From the NCBI RefSeq assembly GCF_020595125.1, contig NZ_JACNMS010000004.1, positions 248,001 to 312,000 on the forward strand: a DNA stretch of 64,000 nt. Direction: 5' to 3'. The first letter of the stretch is position 1, and each line of letters opens with the position of its first letter. This stretch comes from Jeotgalibacillus aurantiacus (GTDB taxonomy: Bacteria > Bacillota > Bacilli > Bacillales > Jeotgalibacillaceae). The notes beneath the pieces were generated by a model, which was given only the letters and a program-made list of their open reading frames with translations, had not been told where the DNA came from and ran no database searches. Both the position numbers and the translations under genes were made by a program. Positions 1 through 8,218 of the stretch are shown one piece after another.

Positions 1-135
1 CTCCGGGTAGAATTTCCGCAGCATATGGATCAGGCTGAAGCCGGTAAAGTTCAGCTGATTATGGAAAGCATGATTGTCTCACTTGAGACGATTCAACAGG
101 AATACGGGCAATACATTAAAATAACCTTCAAATAG
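1..135 (+). CDS. prp: Ribosomal-processing cysteine protease Prp, C-terminal part
   Basis: Only the last 44 codons are in the window; frame 1 is open from base 1 to TAG at 133-135. The fragment (EFPQHMDQAEAGKVQLIMES and on) resembles the C-terminal helix and strand of the YsxB/Prp family, but the catalytic His and Cys lie outside. Prp removes the N-terminal extension of ribosomal protein L27 in Firmicutes. Its position directly before rpmA, whose product carries that extension, is the main support. The family call is by context and partial similarity. Confidence 0.75.
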   Translation, partial: LRVEFPQHMDQAEAGKVQLIMESMIVSLETIQQEYGQYIKITFK

Positions 136-150
136 TGGGAGGTGGAGTAC

Positions 151-441
151 ATGCTAAGATTAGATCTTCAATTTTTCGCATCGAAAAAGGGAGTAGGTTC
201 TACAAAGAACGGTCGTGATTCAATCTCTAAGCGTCTAGGCGCTAAGCGTGCGGACGGTCAGTTCGTAACAGGTGGTTCTATCCTTTTCCGTCAGCGCGGA
301 ACTAAGATTTATCCTGGAGTAAACGTTGGCCGCGGAGGAGACGACACTCTTTTCGCTAAGACAGACGGCGTTGTTCGCTTTGAGCGTATGGGCCGCGACA
401 AGAAAAAAGTCAGCGTATATCCAGCTGCACAGGAAGCGTAA
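151..441 (+). CDS. rpmA: 50S ribosomal protein L27
   Basis: Ribosomal protein bL27 lies near the peptidyl transferase centre of the large subunit. The 96-residue product begins [14 protein letters not shown], the Firmicutes form with a short leader that Prp cleaves after the two Phe residues, leaving ASKKG as the mature N terminus. The conserved [10 protein letters not shown] segment follows. I chose ATG at 151 because GGGAGGTGG (137-145) sits at good spacing; the GTG at 142 lies inside that ribosome binding site. The gene follows prp by 15 bases and ends in a strong terminator. Confidence 0.97.
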   Translation: MLRLDLQFFASKKGVGSTKNGRDSISKRLGAKRADGQFVTGGSILFRQRGTKIYPGVNVGRGGDDTLFAKTDGVVRFERMGRDKKKVSVYPAAQEA

Positions 442-449
442 GCATCCAG

Positions 450-486
450 AAACTCTGGCCATTTTCGGTCAGAGTTTCTTTTTTTG
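450..486 (+). terminator. Terminator after rpmA
   Basis: AAACTCTGGCC (450-460) pairs with GGTCAGAGTTT (467-477) with one G-T wobble, loop ATTTTC, followed by a T-rich run. It separates the ribosomal protein genes from spo0B. Confidence 0.9.
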
Positions 487-555
487 TTTAGAAGTACCGT
501 CATTCTTTTGATATACTAGACTACAAGTTAACATGACAGGCAAAGGAGGGGACCG

Positions 556-1117
556 ATGAAACGTTCAAAGCAAAAGCTTGAGCTTCTGCAGCACAGCCGC
601 CATGACTGGCTTAATAAACTGCAGATCATAAAGGGAAACCTGGAGCTGTCAAATGTAGACCGCGCTAGAAAAATTATTGATGATATTATCATTGAAGCCA
701 GACAGGAAGCACACCTGACATCATTTGGTGTCCCGGGATTTGCTGAATGGCTTTTAACGTATAACTGGTATAGGACAGGTCCTCTTAAAATAGGGTATGA
801 ATTTATGGATCAGATGAATATTCCGGAACATTTTGATTCGGTTCTGCTTTCCTGGGCTGAATCATGTGCAGCCTCGCTTGAACAGGCAGCACCTGACTCG
901 GTTGATCATGAACTTTACTTTATTTTTCAAAAAAGAAGAGGATGGCTGTTTCTCAATTACAGTCGAATTTGACGGGGGAGAACTGCAGCAGCCTCCATCA
1001 TCCCTTGTGCCGAAACCGGACCGGGCAGAGGTTGAATGGATTAGCGATTCACGCACATCCTTTACAGTACAGGTAAAGTTTAGTGATGAGAACCCAGAAA
1101 TTGAAAGCAAGAAATAG
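556..1117 (+). pseudogene. spo0B: Sporulation phosphotransferase Spo0B, one-base frameshift
   Basis: Spo0B carries phosphate from Spo0F to Spo0A in the sporulation phosphorelay. ATG 556 follows AAAGGAGGG, and the N terminus has the phospho-acceptor motif HDWLNKLQ with His at residue 16, then the two-helix hairpin. The first frame ends early at 972. The family's C-terminal part (EEDGCFSITVEFDGG...) continues in the next forward frame to TAG at 1115-1117. Dropping one A from the A6 run at 929-934 restores a 186-residue protein, about the usual family length of 180-192. Position between rpmA and obg matches Bacillus. It may be a true mutation, a sequencing error in a homopolymer or, less likely, slippage during expression; read literally, the C-terminal half is lost. 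Confidence 0.85.
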
Positions 1118-1129
1118 GAGGATTCATAC

Positions 1130-2419
1130 ATGTTTGTAGATCAGGTCAAGATATATGTAAAAGGCGGAGACGGTGGCGATGGAATGGTCGCTTTCCGCCG
1201 TGAGAAATATGTGCCGATGGGAGGACCTGCAGGCGGTGATGGCGGAAGAGGAGCCAATGTTGTGTTCATCGTAGAAGAAGGCTTGAGAACACTGATGGAC
1301 TTCAGATACCAGCGTCATTTCAAAGCGCCAAAAGGTGAAAACGGCATGTCTAAAAATCAGCACGGCCGCGGCGCTGATGATATGGTCGTAAAAGTACCAC
1401 CTGGCACTGTTGTGAAAGATGAAGCGACAGGTGAGGTGATTGCCGATCTGACAGAGCACGGACAAACCGCCATTATTGCAAAGGGTGGCCGTGGTGGCCG
1501 TGGTAACTCACGATTTGCATCACCTTCCAACCCGGCACCTGAGCTTTCTGAAAAAGGGGAGCCAGGTCAGGAACGCAATGTTGTGATGGAGCTGAAGCTG
1601 CTCGCTGATGTTGGCCTTGTCGGATTCCCGAGTGTAGGGAAATCCACATTGCTCTCAGTCGTATCAGCTGCAAAGCCGAAAATTGCAGAATATCACTTTA
1701 CAACGATCGCACCAAACCTCGGAATGGTTGAAACGGAAGATAACCGTACATTTGTTATGGCCGATCTGCCAGGACTGATCGAAGGGGCACACTCAGGTGT
1801 CGGACTTGGTCATCAATTCCTCCGTCACATTGAGAGAACCCGTGTCATTGTCCATGTAGTTGACATGTCAGCTCTTGAAGGGCGCGATCCGTATGAAGAT
1901 TATCTGACGATTAATAACGAGCTGAAAGAATATAACCTCCGATTAACGGAACGTCCACAGGTCGTTGTGGCGAACAAAATGGATATGCCGGATGCAGAAG
2001 AAAACCTGAAAGCTTTCCGTGAAAAGGTTGGCGAAGAAGTTCAGATCTTCCCGATTTCAGCCATTTCACGTCAAGGCTTGAAAGAGCTTCTTTACACGGT
2101 TGCTGATCTGATTGAAAGCACGCCGGAATTCCCTCTTCAGGAAGCGGAAAAGGATGAAACGATCAACCGCGTTCTTTATAAGCACGAAGGGAAACAGGAT
2201 GATTTTGTCATCACACGTGATCCGGACGGAAGCTTCGTGATTACAGGTGATTCGATTGAACGTCTGTTTAAGATGACTGATTTCAGCCGTGAAGAGTCCA
2301 TCCGCCGTTTTGCGCGTCAGCTGCGTGCAATGGGTGTGGATGATGCCCTGCGCGAACGCGGTGCTGAGAACGGCGATACGGTAAAAATTATTGAATTCGA
2401 ATTTGATTTTGTAGAATAA
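1130..2419 (+). CDS. obg: GTPase Obg (CgtA)
   Basis: Essential GTPase for 50S subunit assembly, also linked to stress and sporulation signalling. The 429-residue product (B. subtilis 428) has the glycine-rich Obg fold at about 1-158 (many GG repeats such as GGDGGDGM), a G domain with P-loop GFPSVGKST near 165-173, DLPGLIEGA as G3 and NKMD as G4, then the C-terminal OCT domain. ATG 1130 follows AGGAGGATTC. It lies 12 bases after the spo0B frame, as in Bacillus. Confidence 0.98.
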   Translation: MFVDQVKIYVKGGDGGDGMVAFRREKYVPMGGPAGGDGGRGANVVFIVEEGLRTLMDFRYQRHFKAPKGENGMSKNQHGRGADDMVVKVPPGTVVKDEATGEVIADLTEHGQTAIIAKGGRGGRGNSRFASPSNPAPELSEKGEPGQERNVVMELKLLADVGLVGFPSVGKSTLLSVVSAAKPKIAEYHFTTIAPNLGMVETEDNRTFVMADLPGLIEGAHSGVGLGHQFLRHIERTRVIVHVVDMSALEGRDPYEDYLTINNELKEYNLRLTERPQVVVANKMDMPDAEENLKAFREKVGEEVQIFPISAISRQGLKELLYTVADLIESTPEFPLQEAEKDETINRVLYKHEGKQDDFVITRDPDGSFVITGDSIERLFKMTDFSREESIRRFARQLRAMGVDDALRERGAENGDTVKIIEFEFDFVE

Positions 2420-2436
2420 AGGCGGGAGTGAAGAAG

Positions 2437-2892
2437 GTGCCAAAGAAAACGATTGATGAAAAATTTTATCTGGTCCGGGAGGATGTCCTTCCGGAAGCGA
2501 TGCAAAAAACGCTAGAAGCCAAACAGCTTCTTGAGAGAGGAAAGGCAGGCTCAGTATGGGAGGCAGTCCGCGAGGTAGACTTAAGCAGAAGTGCATTCTA
2601 TAAATACCGGGATACTGTATTTCCTTTTCATACCATCGTTAAGGAAAGAATCATTACTCTTTTCTTTCATTTAGAGGATCGTTCAGGCACCTTATCCCAG
2701 CTCCTTGGTCTGGTTGCGTCATGTCAGTGCAACATTCTGACGATTCACCAGACGATTCCACTGCAGGGAAGGGCAAATGTCACCCTGTCATTAAATGTAA
2801 CAGATATGAATGTCAGCCTGGACGAAATGCTGACACGACTGAAGAAACTTGAGTTTGTTGAAAAAGTGGAGGTTCTCGGTTCGGGTGCCTGA
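2437..2892 (+). CDS. pheB: ACT domain-containing protein PheB
   Basis: Small ACT-domain protein (about 151 residues) always found before pheA in Bacillales. It has a helical N-terminal part ([20 protein letters not shown]), a conserved [16 protein letters not shown] segment and a C-terminal ACT domain with the run [16 protein letters not shown] and the ending VEVLGSGA. Its exact role is uncertain; regulation of aromatic amino acid synthesis is inferred from the ACT domain and neighbour. I chose GTG 2437 because GGGAG (2424-2428) is 8 bases upstream; the GTG at 2428 overlaps that site. Confidence 0.9.
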   Translation: MPKKTIDEKFYLVREDVLPEAMQKTLEAKQLLERGKAGSVWEAVREVDLSRSAFYKYRDTVFPFHTIVKERIITLFFHLEDRSGTLSQLLGLVASCQCNILTIHQTIPLQGRANVTLSLNVTDMNVSLDEMLTRLKKLEFVEKVEVLGSGA

Positions 2893-2916
2893 TTTTGAAA
2901 TAGAGAAGGTGTAGTC

Positions 2917-3771
2917 GTGAAAATAGCTTACTTAGGTCCTGAAGCATCTTTTACCCATCATGCTGTAAAGAGTGCTTTCGTAAATGAAGATTTAATTCCT
3001 TTTGCCACAATTCCGGACTGCCTGGAGGCGTTATCTGAAGGAAAGGTTGATCGAGCAGCAGTGCCGCTTGAAAATGCCCTCGAAGGCTCAGTACCGATTA
3101 CGGTGGATTATTTATTCCATGATGCCGATCTTCATATTACAGCAGAGCTTGTCTCTCCAATTGAACAGCATTTAATGGTTCATCCCGACAACCTGTCGAG
3201 ATGGCAGGATGTTGAAAAAATTCTGTCTCACTCACATGCGCTTGCCCAATGTCATAAATATCTCTACTACCGTTTTCGCGGCAGAGAGCTTGAGCCTGTT
3301 ACATCAACGGCAGCAGCGGCTAAATATGTCGGTGAACATTCTGAGGAAAATATTGCAGCAATCGGGAACAGTCTTGCTGCCCATACATACGGATTAAAAA
3401 TCGTGGAAGAAAACATTCATGACTTTCACTTTAACCATACACGGTTTGTTGTCCTCTCGAGAGATCCTGTGACAGAGAATTTGACGCTTGATGGGAGTGA
3501 TGCCAAGGCAACGCTTATGATTACACTGCCATCCGACGACCGTCCCGGAGCCCTGCACCAGGTATTATCAGCATTTGCATGGCGCCAGCTGAGTCTGAGT
3601 AAAATCGAGTCAAGACCGCTGAAAACCGGACTAGGCAACTACTTTTTTATCTTAGACGTGGAACAGTCTGCTGACAGCATCCTTGTACAGGGAGCCATCG
3701 AAGAACTTGAAGCACTCGGCTGCAAAGTGAAAATTCTCGGCAGCTATAAAAAATATCCAATACAATCGTGA
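2917..3771 (+). CDS. pheA: Prephenate dehydratase
   Basis: Converts prephenate to phenylpyruvate in phenylalanine synthesis. The 284-residue protein has the two-lobed PDT domain starting IAYLGPEASFTHHA and containing TSTAAAAK and the active-site region FNHTRFVVL. A C-terminal ACT domain for phenylalanine feedback carries the conserved ESRP motif (SKIESRPLKTGLGNYFF). GTG start at 2917 follows GAGAAGGTG. It is the last gene of the obg-pheB-pheA run and is closed by a strong hairpin. Confidence 0.97.
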   Translation: MKIAYLGPEASFTHHAVKSAFVNEDLIPFATIPDCLEALSEGKVDRAAVPLENALEGSVPITVDYLFHDADLHITAELVSPIEQHLMVHPDNLSRWQDVEKILSHSHALAQCHKYLYYRFRGRELEPVTSTAAAAKYVGEHSEENIAAIGNSLAAHTYGLKIVEENIHDFHFNHTRFVVLSRDPVTENLTLDGSDAKATLMITLPSDDRPGALHQVLSAFAWRQLSLSKIESRPLKTGLGNYFFILDVEQSADSILVQGAIEELEALGCKVKILGSYKKYPIQS

Positions 3772-3789
3772 TGAATGTAAAGGCCTATA

Positions 3790-3834
3790 AATAAAGCGGA
3801 ACAAACTGGATATCGTTTGTTCCGCTTTATTTTG
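3790..3834 (+). terminator. Terminator after pheA
   Basis: Long perfect stem ATAAAGCGGAACAAAC / GTTTGTTCCGCTTTAT with loop TGGATATC, then TTTTG. It ends the obg-pheBA operon. Confidence 0.9.
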
Positions 3835-4156
3835 TTTCTTGATTTCTCTTAAACGGGCTCACCTAGTAATAGTAAGGTGTATGGGATGAAGGCTCAGGAT
3901 GAGGAGAGGCATCAGGACACTTTTTTAGGTAAGAACAATTTTGATGTTCTTAACAACAAATCCGGAAGGGTTATCGACAGAAAATAGATGTCTATTAACA
4001 TGATTAGTCATGCTATCGACGAAACCAGCTTTCTGAAATAGTCTAACGACATAAATTGCTTACCTAACGACAGAAACCGTCGTGTGATTGACATTATCAA
4101 TGGTTACTGACCTGGCTATTTGGACATGAGGGTATGCCGGGGCCGGCTCTATAAAT
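3835..4156. other. Intergenic gap with a degenerate short motif
   Basis: No coding region is convincing here. A word close to CTAWCGACAKAAAC occurs four times in 110 bases (about 3971, 4013, 4043 and 4063) with uneven spacing. In B. subtilis this place holds genes for NAD synthesis and a nifS paralogue next to the NAD repressor; nothing of them is recognisable. Confidence 0.4.
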
Positions 4157-4204
4157 AAAAAATGGTCTGGACAAACATGACAACGTTTGTCCAGACCATT
4201 TTTT
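4157..4204 (-). terminator. Terminator of niaR
   Basis: Perfect stem AAATGGTCTGGACAAAC / GTTTGTCCAGACCATTT with an 8-base loop and A/T runs on both sides. On the minus strand it directly follows the niaR stop codon; it could work in both directions. Confidence 0.85.
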
Positions 4205-4739
4205 ATTCATCAATCAGAATCCCTGCTTCAAGCAGTTCCTTTTCCACCTTTTCTATAATTGAAGCATGATCTGCTTCGATTTCGTGAAGGTGTATACCCT
4301 CTGTCAGCTCAGATAAAAGTCCGGCTTCGGTTTCCTTAACCTGCTCCATAAACCGCTTCACCTCATTTGGTGAGTGGAGCATAAGAGAAGCAGTCAAATC
4401 TCCGTATAACGGATGTTCAATGGATACATTCTTAACAGTCGCACCATTATTCACAATAATTAAAAGCTCAGTTTCCGCCTGAGCCGGCGTATGCTTGCAT
4501 ACAATTTTTTTTGTCACCCGCACAGATGGGGTGGACGGCATATATAAATAACCCTGACTCGTCGCCAGAATAGGTTCTTCTTTTGCTTTTAACAGGTTGA
4601 TGTCACTGACAATCACCTGCCGGCTGACATTCATTCTCTCAGCAAGCGTACTGCCCGTGATGGGACTGATCGAATCACGCAGTGTCAATAAAATTTGCTG
4701 GCGTCTCTGTTCACCTGTTGTCTTGCGGTCACTTGGCAT
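4203..4739 (-). CDS. niaR: Transcription repressor NiaR (nicotinate-responsive)
   Basis: DNA-binding repressor of NAD synthesis and nicotinate uptake genes in Firmicutes, with nicotinic acid as effector. The 178-residue product has an N-terminal winged helix (about 10-65, TGSTLAERMNVSRQVIVSDINLL) and a C-terminal 3H domain with the expected histidines in CKHTPAQAE, SIEHPLYG and GIHLHEIEADH. ATG 4739 follows AGAGG on the minus strand. It keeps its Bacillus position between pheA and safA, but the nadABC/nifS genes it usually adjoins are absent, so its targets must lie elsewhere. Confidence 0.9.
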   Translation of the reverse strand: MPSDRKTTGEQRRQQILLTLRDSISPITGSTLAERMNVSRQVIVSDINLLKAKEEPILATSQGYLYMPSTPSVRVTKKIVCKHTPAQAETELLIIVNNGATVKNVSIEHPLYGDLTASLMLHSPNEVKRFMEQVKETEAGLLSELTEGIHLHEIEADHASIIEKVEKELLEAGILIDE

Positions 4740-4833
4740 TCCTCTAACCTCTTTCTTGTAAGTCTCTGACGATATTGTATCATAAATGAAATCTTTTCAT
4801 AGGATATATGGAACGATTCATGGAGGTGGCAAA

Positions 4834-5613
4834 ATGAAAATTCATATTGTCCAGAAGGGTGACACCTTATGGAATATCTCAAAACAATACAATGTTCCAT
4901 TTGACCAGCTTAAAGCAGCCAACACTCAGCTTGCAAACCCGGATATGATTATGCCTGGAATGAAAATTAAAGTCCCGTCAGCCGCAGCAAAAAAAGAACT
5001 GAAAATGGAAATGACCCATCCTTATGCAGAGGTGAAACCGGCTTACCCTGAGATGAAAGAACAGATGCAATATCCGGTTTATACACAGCCGGAAATCGAT
5101 CTTCATCAGACGTACAACATTCATATGCAGCAGCTGGCAGGTCAAATGCCGTCCTTCATGATGCCAGCGCCTCCTCCATTTCCAGCTCCGGTTCAGGCTC
5201 CGGAAATGGTGAGTGATAAAGTAAAAGAGGAAATGGAAGAAGAACCGATGGTGATGGGTGTGCAGGAAATGCCTGGTGGTTACCCTGGCAACTGTTGGCC
5301 AATCTCACCGGTCATGCCAGGCTCAGGACTCGATTGTCCAATGCCATACGGCGTCCCATTTTCTCCAATGATGGGGCCGCCTCAGATGGAGATGCCTCAA
5401 ATGCAGGAAGTTGCAGGAGTCCAGCAGCAACCTCCTTTCAACGCTCAAATGCCAATGCAGGAAGCCGCTCAAATGCAAATGATGCCATACCAAAATGCGC
5501 CGATGATGATGCCTCCTCAAGGCCAAATGATGCCGCCACATCACTACTGTCAATGCGGCTGCAACAAACCCCATCAAGGCATGCCGTACCCAATGCCATT
5601 TCGGGGATACTAA
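4834..5613 (+). CDS. safA: SafA-like spore coat assembly protein (LysM)
   Basis: SafA is a morphogenetic protein at the cortex-coat interface of the spore. The 259-residue product has one N-terminal LysM domain (about 2-48: IHIVQKGDTLWNISKQYNVP...IKVPSA), then a long low-complexity region very rich in Met, Pro and Gln, ending in a Cys cluster (YCQCGCNKPHQG). B. subtilis SafA is longer (387), so the tail is shortened or diverged. ATG 4834 follows GGAGGTGG; the upstream in-frame start at 4786 lacks a site. Family assignment rests on LysM plus synteny. Confidence 0.85.
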   Translation: MKIHIVQKGDTLWNISKQYNVPFDQLKAANTQLANPDMIMPGMKIKVPSAAAKKELKMEMTHPYAEVKPAYPEMKEQMQYPVYTQPEIDLHQTYNIHMQQLAGQMPSFMMPAPPPFPAPVQAPEMVSDKVKEEMEEEPMVMGVQEMPGGYPGNCWPISPVMPGSGLDCPMPYGVPFSPMMGPPQMEMPQMQEVAGVQQQPPFNAQMPMQEAAQMQMMPYQNAPMMMPPQGQMMPPHHYCQCGCNKPHQGMPYPMPFRGY

Positions 5614-5668
5614 GCAGTAAATTGATAATAAATTAATAAGCAGTCATGCCTGTTCTATATTATTCAGA

Positions 5669-5783
5669 GGGACGGGGACATCCGAAGACTCCTGCGGCAG
5701 AGAAGCGACAGGTGAGACAGCGTAGCGCGAAGCGCTAGCTGGCTCACCGCGCGGCCGCGGAAAGCGAAGGATGTCCCCGTCCC
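5669..5783 (+). repeat. Family-1 palindromic element, copy A
   Basis: Outer arms GGGACGGGGACATCC (5669-5683) and GGATGTCCCCGTCCC (5769-5783) are exact inverse complements. Inside lie GACTCCTGCGGCAGAGAAGC and the inner stem GGTGAGACAGC / GCTGGCTCACC, capped by tip hairpin TAGCGC-GAA-GCGCTA (5723-5737). The core recurs at 11007, 29957, 36263 and 51743, and as a half copy at 59661, with different arms each time. It sits in the gap downstream of safA. Confidence 0.9.
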
Positions 5784-5789
5784 GGCTTT

Positions 5790-5820
5790 GGAAAAGCGGA
5801 GGCGACTCGTCCAGCCCCGG
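5790..5820 (-). repeat. Partial family-2 element (3' end only)
   Basis: GAAAAGCGGAGGCGACTCGT and the following CCAGCCCCGG are the reverse complement of the right end of the family-2 elements at 6208-6454 and 51767-51893. Only about 30 bases remain, immediately after family-1 copy A. Confidence 0.75.
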
Positions 5821-5880
5821 TTTTATGAATAAAAAACAAAATCAGCCGCAAACTAAGTAACAAAAAAGCAGGTGAACACA

Positions 5881-6168
5881 TTGAAGTATTTCATCCTATC
5901 AGCAGCCCTACTCACTATGTTCAGCATTCCTCAACACGCATCCGCTCACACCATCACCATTGATTTCGAAACGATTTTCCTTGACGGCGAAAAAGGAACT
6001 GAAACACGTCAGGAAAGCTTTGAAGCCATGGAGGATTTCTGGTCCCTTTACGAAGGGTGGCAGCTGGTGGATATGTCAGAGGAAAAAGTTGTTCTCAGAA
6101 AAAGCAGGGAAGAGCTTTCCCCGCTCAGCGCAATGAACGGATATACACCCATCATCACAAAAGAATAA
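5881..6168 (+). CDS. bofC: BofC-like protein, N-terminal domain only
   Basis: BofC is a forespore protein that controls the SpoIVB protease in the checkpoint for sigma-K activation. The 95-residue product has a signal peptide (MKYFILSAALLTMFSIPQHASA, cleavage after ASA) and a domain matching the BofC N-terminal domain: FLDGEKGTETRQESF, the key run EDFWSLYEGWQLVD, then SPLSAMNGY. B. subtilis BofC is about 170 residues and has a second domain that is entirely missing here; the frame stops at 6166 and family-2 repeats begin 40 bases later. TTG 5881 is favoured because AGGTGA is 5 bases upstream; GTG 5872 lies within it. Position just before ruvA matches Bacillus. Confidence 0.8.
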   Translation: MKYFILSAALLTMFSIPQHASAHTITIDFETIFLDGEKGTETRQESFEAMEDFWSLYEGWQLVDMSEEKVVLRKSREELSPLSAMNGYTPIITKE

Positions 6169-6180
6169 TATTTAAATCGA

Positions 6181-6209
6181 AAAGCGGTCCTCCGGGCTGC
6201 TTTTTTTTG
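6181..6209 (+). terminator. Terminator after bofC
   Basis: AAAGCGGTCC pairs with GGGCTGCTTT (two wobbles) around a 3-base loop, followed by eight T. Confidence 0.8.
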
Positions 6210-6330
6210 TCTAGCTCCGGCGACTAGCCCCTCGAGGTCATAAGCCAAAAATGAACGAGGGTAAAGAGCAACCCTCTTTTCATTTTCGTCTTATGCTTGT
6301 CGGGGCTGGGCGAGTCGCCTGCGCTTTTCT
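6208..6330 (+). repeat. Family-2 palindromic element, tandem copy 1
   Basis: Runs from TGTCTAGCTCCGGCGACTAG to GAGTCGCCTGCGCTTTTC. The outer stem GGCGACT + AGCCCC pairs with GGGGCT + AGTCGCC around a five-base bulge, with an inner GAGGG / CCCTC hairpin. It is followed directly by a second copy, with a period of about 124 bases. Confidence 0.9.
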
Positions 6331-6454
6331 GTGTCCAGCTCCGGCGGCTAGCCCCTCGAGGTCATAAGTCAAAGCTGAACGAGGGCGAAGGTCAGCCCTC
6401 TTTTCATCTTCGCCTTTTGCTTGTCGGGGCTGAACGAGCCGCCTGAGCTTTTCT
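6331..6454 (+). repeat. Family-2 palindromic element, tandem copy 2
   Basis: Same layout as copy 1. The outer stem reads GGCGGCT / AGCCGCC, a paired change from GGCGACT / AGTCGCC in copy 1, so pairing is kept. The remaining bases to ruvA hold no further gene. Confidence 0.9.
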
Positions 6455-6594
6455 TTGACGATTTCAACGGTTCGTGCGCTTCGTTCTGAAATCTGTTAAA
6501 ATAGAACGGATGTTTCTATTTATCTGAAATAGTCAGATTTTAAAGCGCTAAAAATGTGGTACAATGGAGAATGGACTGAAAGGAAGATACCTTG

Positions 6595-7206
6595 ATGTAT
6601 GAATATATAAAAGGCGAAATCGCTTATATTGCAACTGAATATGTTGTGTCAGATCATCATGGACTTGGTTATAAAATCTATATGCCAAATCCATTTATTA
6701 TGGCGTCAAAAAAAGGACAGACTGTACAAATTTTTACATACCAGCATGTTCGCGAGGACCAGCTGACGTTATTCGGCTTCCCGACAATGGAAGAGAAGCT
6801 GCTTTTTACAAAACTCTTAAGTGTTTCGGGCATTGGACCGAAGGGGGCACTTGCCGTTTTGGCTTCGGGTGCACCTGAACAGGTGATTGAAGCGATTGAA
6901 AACGAAAATGAAACACTGCTTGTTAAATTCCCTGGCGTCGGCAAGAAAACGGCACGTCAGATGATTTTAGATCTGAAAGGGAAACTTCAGGATGTCGTTC
7001 CTGATTACTTTCCTAACCTGTTTACAGAACCGGCTGAGGAGAAGAATGAAGCTGAGACTGCACTGGAAGAAGCGATGCTCGCGCTCGAGGCACTCGGGTA
7101 TTCTGAGAGGGAAACAAAGAAAATAAAACCTGTCTTGCTAAAAGAAGTCATGACAACCGATCAGTATATTAAAAAAGGGCTGCAGCTCATGTTAAAACTG
7201 AAGTAA
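6595..7206 (+). CDS. ruvA: Holliday junction helicase subunit RuvA
   Basis: RuvA binds Holliday junctions and loads RuvB for branch migration. The roughly 203-residue protein has an N-terminal OB-fold, the helix-hairpin-helix region with [15 protein letters not shown] and [19 protein letters not shown] (about 70-130), a linker and a C-terminal domain III with [13 protein letters not shown] that contacts RuvB. ATG 6595 is 8 bases after AGGAAG; the preceding TTG at 6592 is possible. It begins the ruvA-ruvB-DUF2905-queA-tgt-yajC run. Confidence 0.97.
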   Translation: MYEYIKGEIAYIATEYVVSDHHGLGYKIYMPNPFIMASKKGQTVQIFTYQHVREDQLTLFGFPTMEEKLLFTKLLSVSGIGPKGALAVLASGAPEQVIEAIENENETLLVKFPGVGKKTARQMILDLKGKLQDVVPDYFPNLFTEPAEEKNEAETALEEAMLALEALGYSERETKKIKPVLLKEVMTTDQYIKKGLQLMLKLK

Positions 7207-7219
7207 AGGAGGGGACAGC

Positions 7220-8218
7220 ATGGAAGAGCGCATCATGACCGGTGAAGCAAACCTGGAAGACCAGTCGCTTGAGCAATCAATCAGGCCACAGCTGCTGAGC
7301 ACGTATATCGGTCAGGACCAGGTGAAAAAGAACCTTGAAATCTATATCGAAGCAGCTAAAAACAGGCAGGAGACTCTTGACCATGTCCTTCTTTACGGAC
7401 CACCGGGGCTTGGGAAAACAACGCTTGCTGCGGTTATTGCAAATGAAATGAATGTAAATCTCAGGACGACTGCAGGACCGGCGATTGAACGTCCGGGTGA
7501 TCTTGCCGCCATTTTATCAGCGCTTGAACCGGGGGACGTTTTGTTTATTGATGAGATTCACCGTCTGCCGCGTGCGATTGAAGAGGTATTGTATCCGGCT
7601 ATGGAGGATTTCTGTCTGGATATCGTGATTGGTACCGGTCCGAGTGCACGTTCAGTCAGGCTGGATTTACCACCTTTTACGCTCGTTGGCGCTACGACAA
7701 GAGCAGGCGCCATATCTGCGCCGCTCAGAGATCGCTTTGGTGTCCTCAGCCGCCTGGAATATTATAATGAAGAGCAGTTGATTGACATCGTATGCCGTAC
7801 GGCTGATATTTTTAATACGGAGATTGATGAACAGGGCGCTGCTGAAATTGCCCGTCGCTCAAGAGGAACACCGCGTATCGCGAACCGTCTGTTGCGACGT
7901 GTACGGGATTATGCGCAGGTACGGGGGAACGGGGACATTACACTTCCGATTGCTCAATCATCCCTCGAACTTCTGCAGGTGGACCGGATGGGGCTTGATC
8001 ATATTGACCATAAGCTGTTGACGGGCATTATTGAGCGGTTCCGGGGTGGCCCGGTAGGACTTGATACGATTGCTGCGAGCATTGGTGAGGAATCCACAAC
8101 GATTGAAGATGTGTATGAACCTTACCTGCTGCAAATCGGTTTTCTCCAGCGCACACCGAGAGGGCGTATTGTAACGCCACTTGTTTATCAGCATTTTAAT
8201 ATGGAGGTACCAGAGTGA
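7220..8218 (+). CDS. ruvB: Holliday junction helicase motor RuvB
   Basis: AAA+ ATPase that drives branch migration with RuvA. The 332-residue product has Walker [10 protein letters not shown] (about 57-65), Walker [12 protein letters not shown], sensor 1 VGATTRAG, the arginine finger region APLRDRFG and the C-terminal winged helix ([36 protein letters not shown]). ATG 7220 follows AAAGGAGGGG, 13 bases after ruvA; its end overlaps the next gene. Confidence 0.98.
   Translation: MEERIMTGEANLEDQSLEQSIRPQLLSTYIGQDQVKKNLEIYIEAAKNRQETLDHVLLYGPPGLGKTTLAAVIANEMNVNLRTTAGPAIERPGDLAAILSALEPGDVLFIDEIHRLPRAIEEVLYPAMEDFCLDIVIGTGPSARSVRLDLPPFTLVGATTRAGAISAPLRDRFGVLSRLEYYNEEQLIDIVCRTADIFNTEIDEQGAAEIARRSRGTPRIANRLLRRVRDYAQVRGNGDITLPIAQSSLELLQVDRMGLDHIDHKLLTGIIERFRGGPVGLDTIAASIGEESTTIEDVYEPYLLQIGFLQRTPRGRIVTPLVYQHFNMEVPE

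Noticed and set aside
833-1117. Separate 94-residue gene after spo0B
   Set aside because: Its protein is the missing C-terminal part of Spo0B in another frame, with no own ribosome binding site.
2066-2596. 176-residue reverse frame across obg and pheB
   Set aside because: It overlaps two well-supported genes, has no ribosome site and no recognisable protein features.
5295-5636. Second frame within safA
   Set aside because: Out-of-frame translation of the biased Met/Pro/Gln-rich tail.
6208-6454. CRISPR-like array
   Set aside because: Only two head-to-tail copies of about 124 bases, each an internally folded unit; no short repeats with unique spacers and no cas genes.
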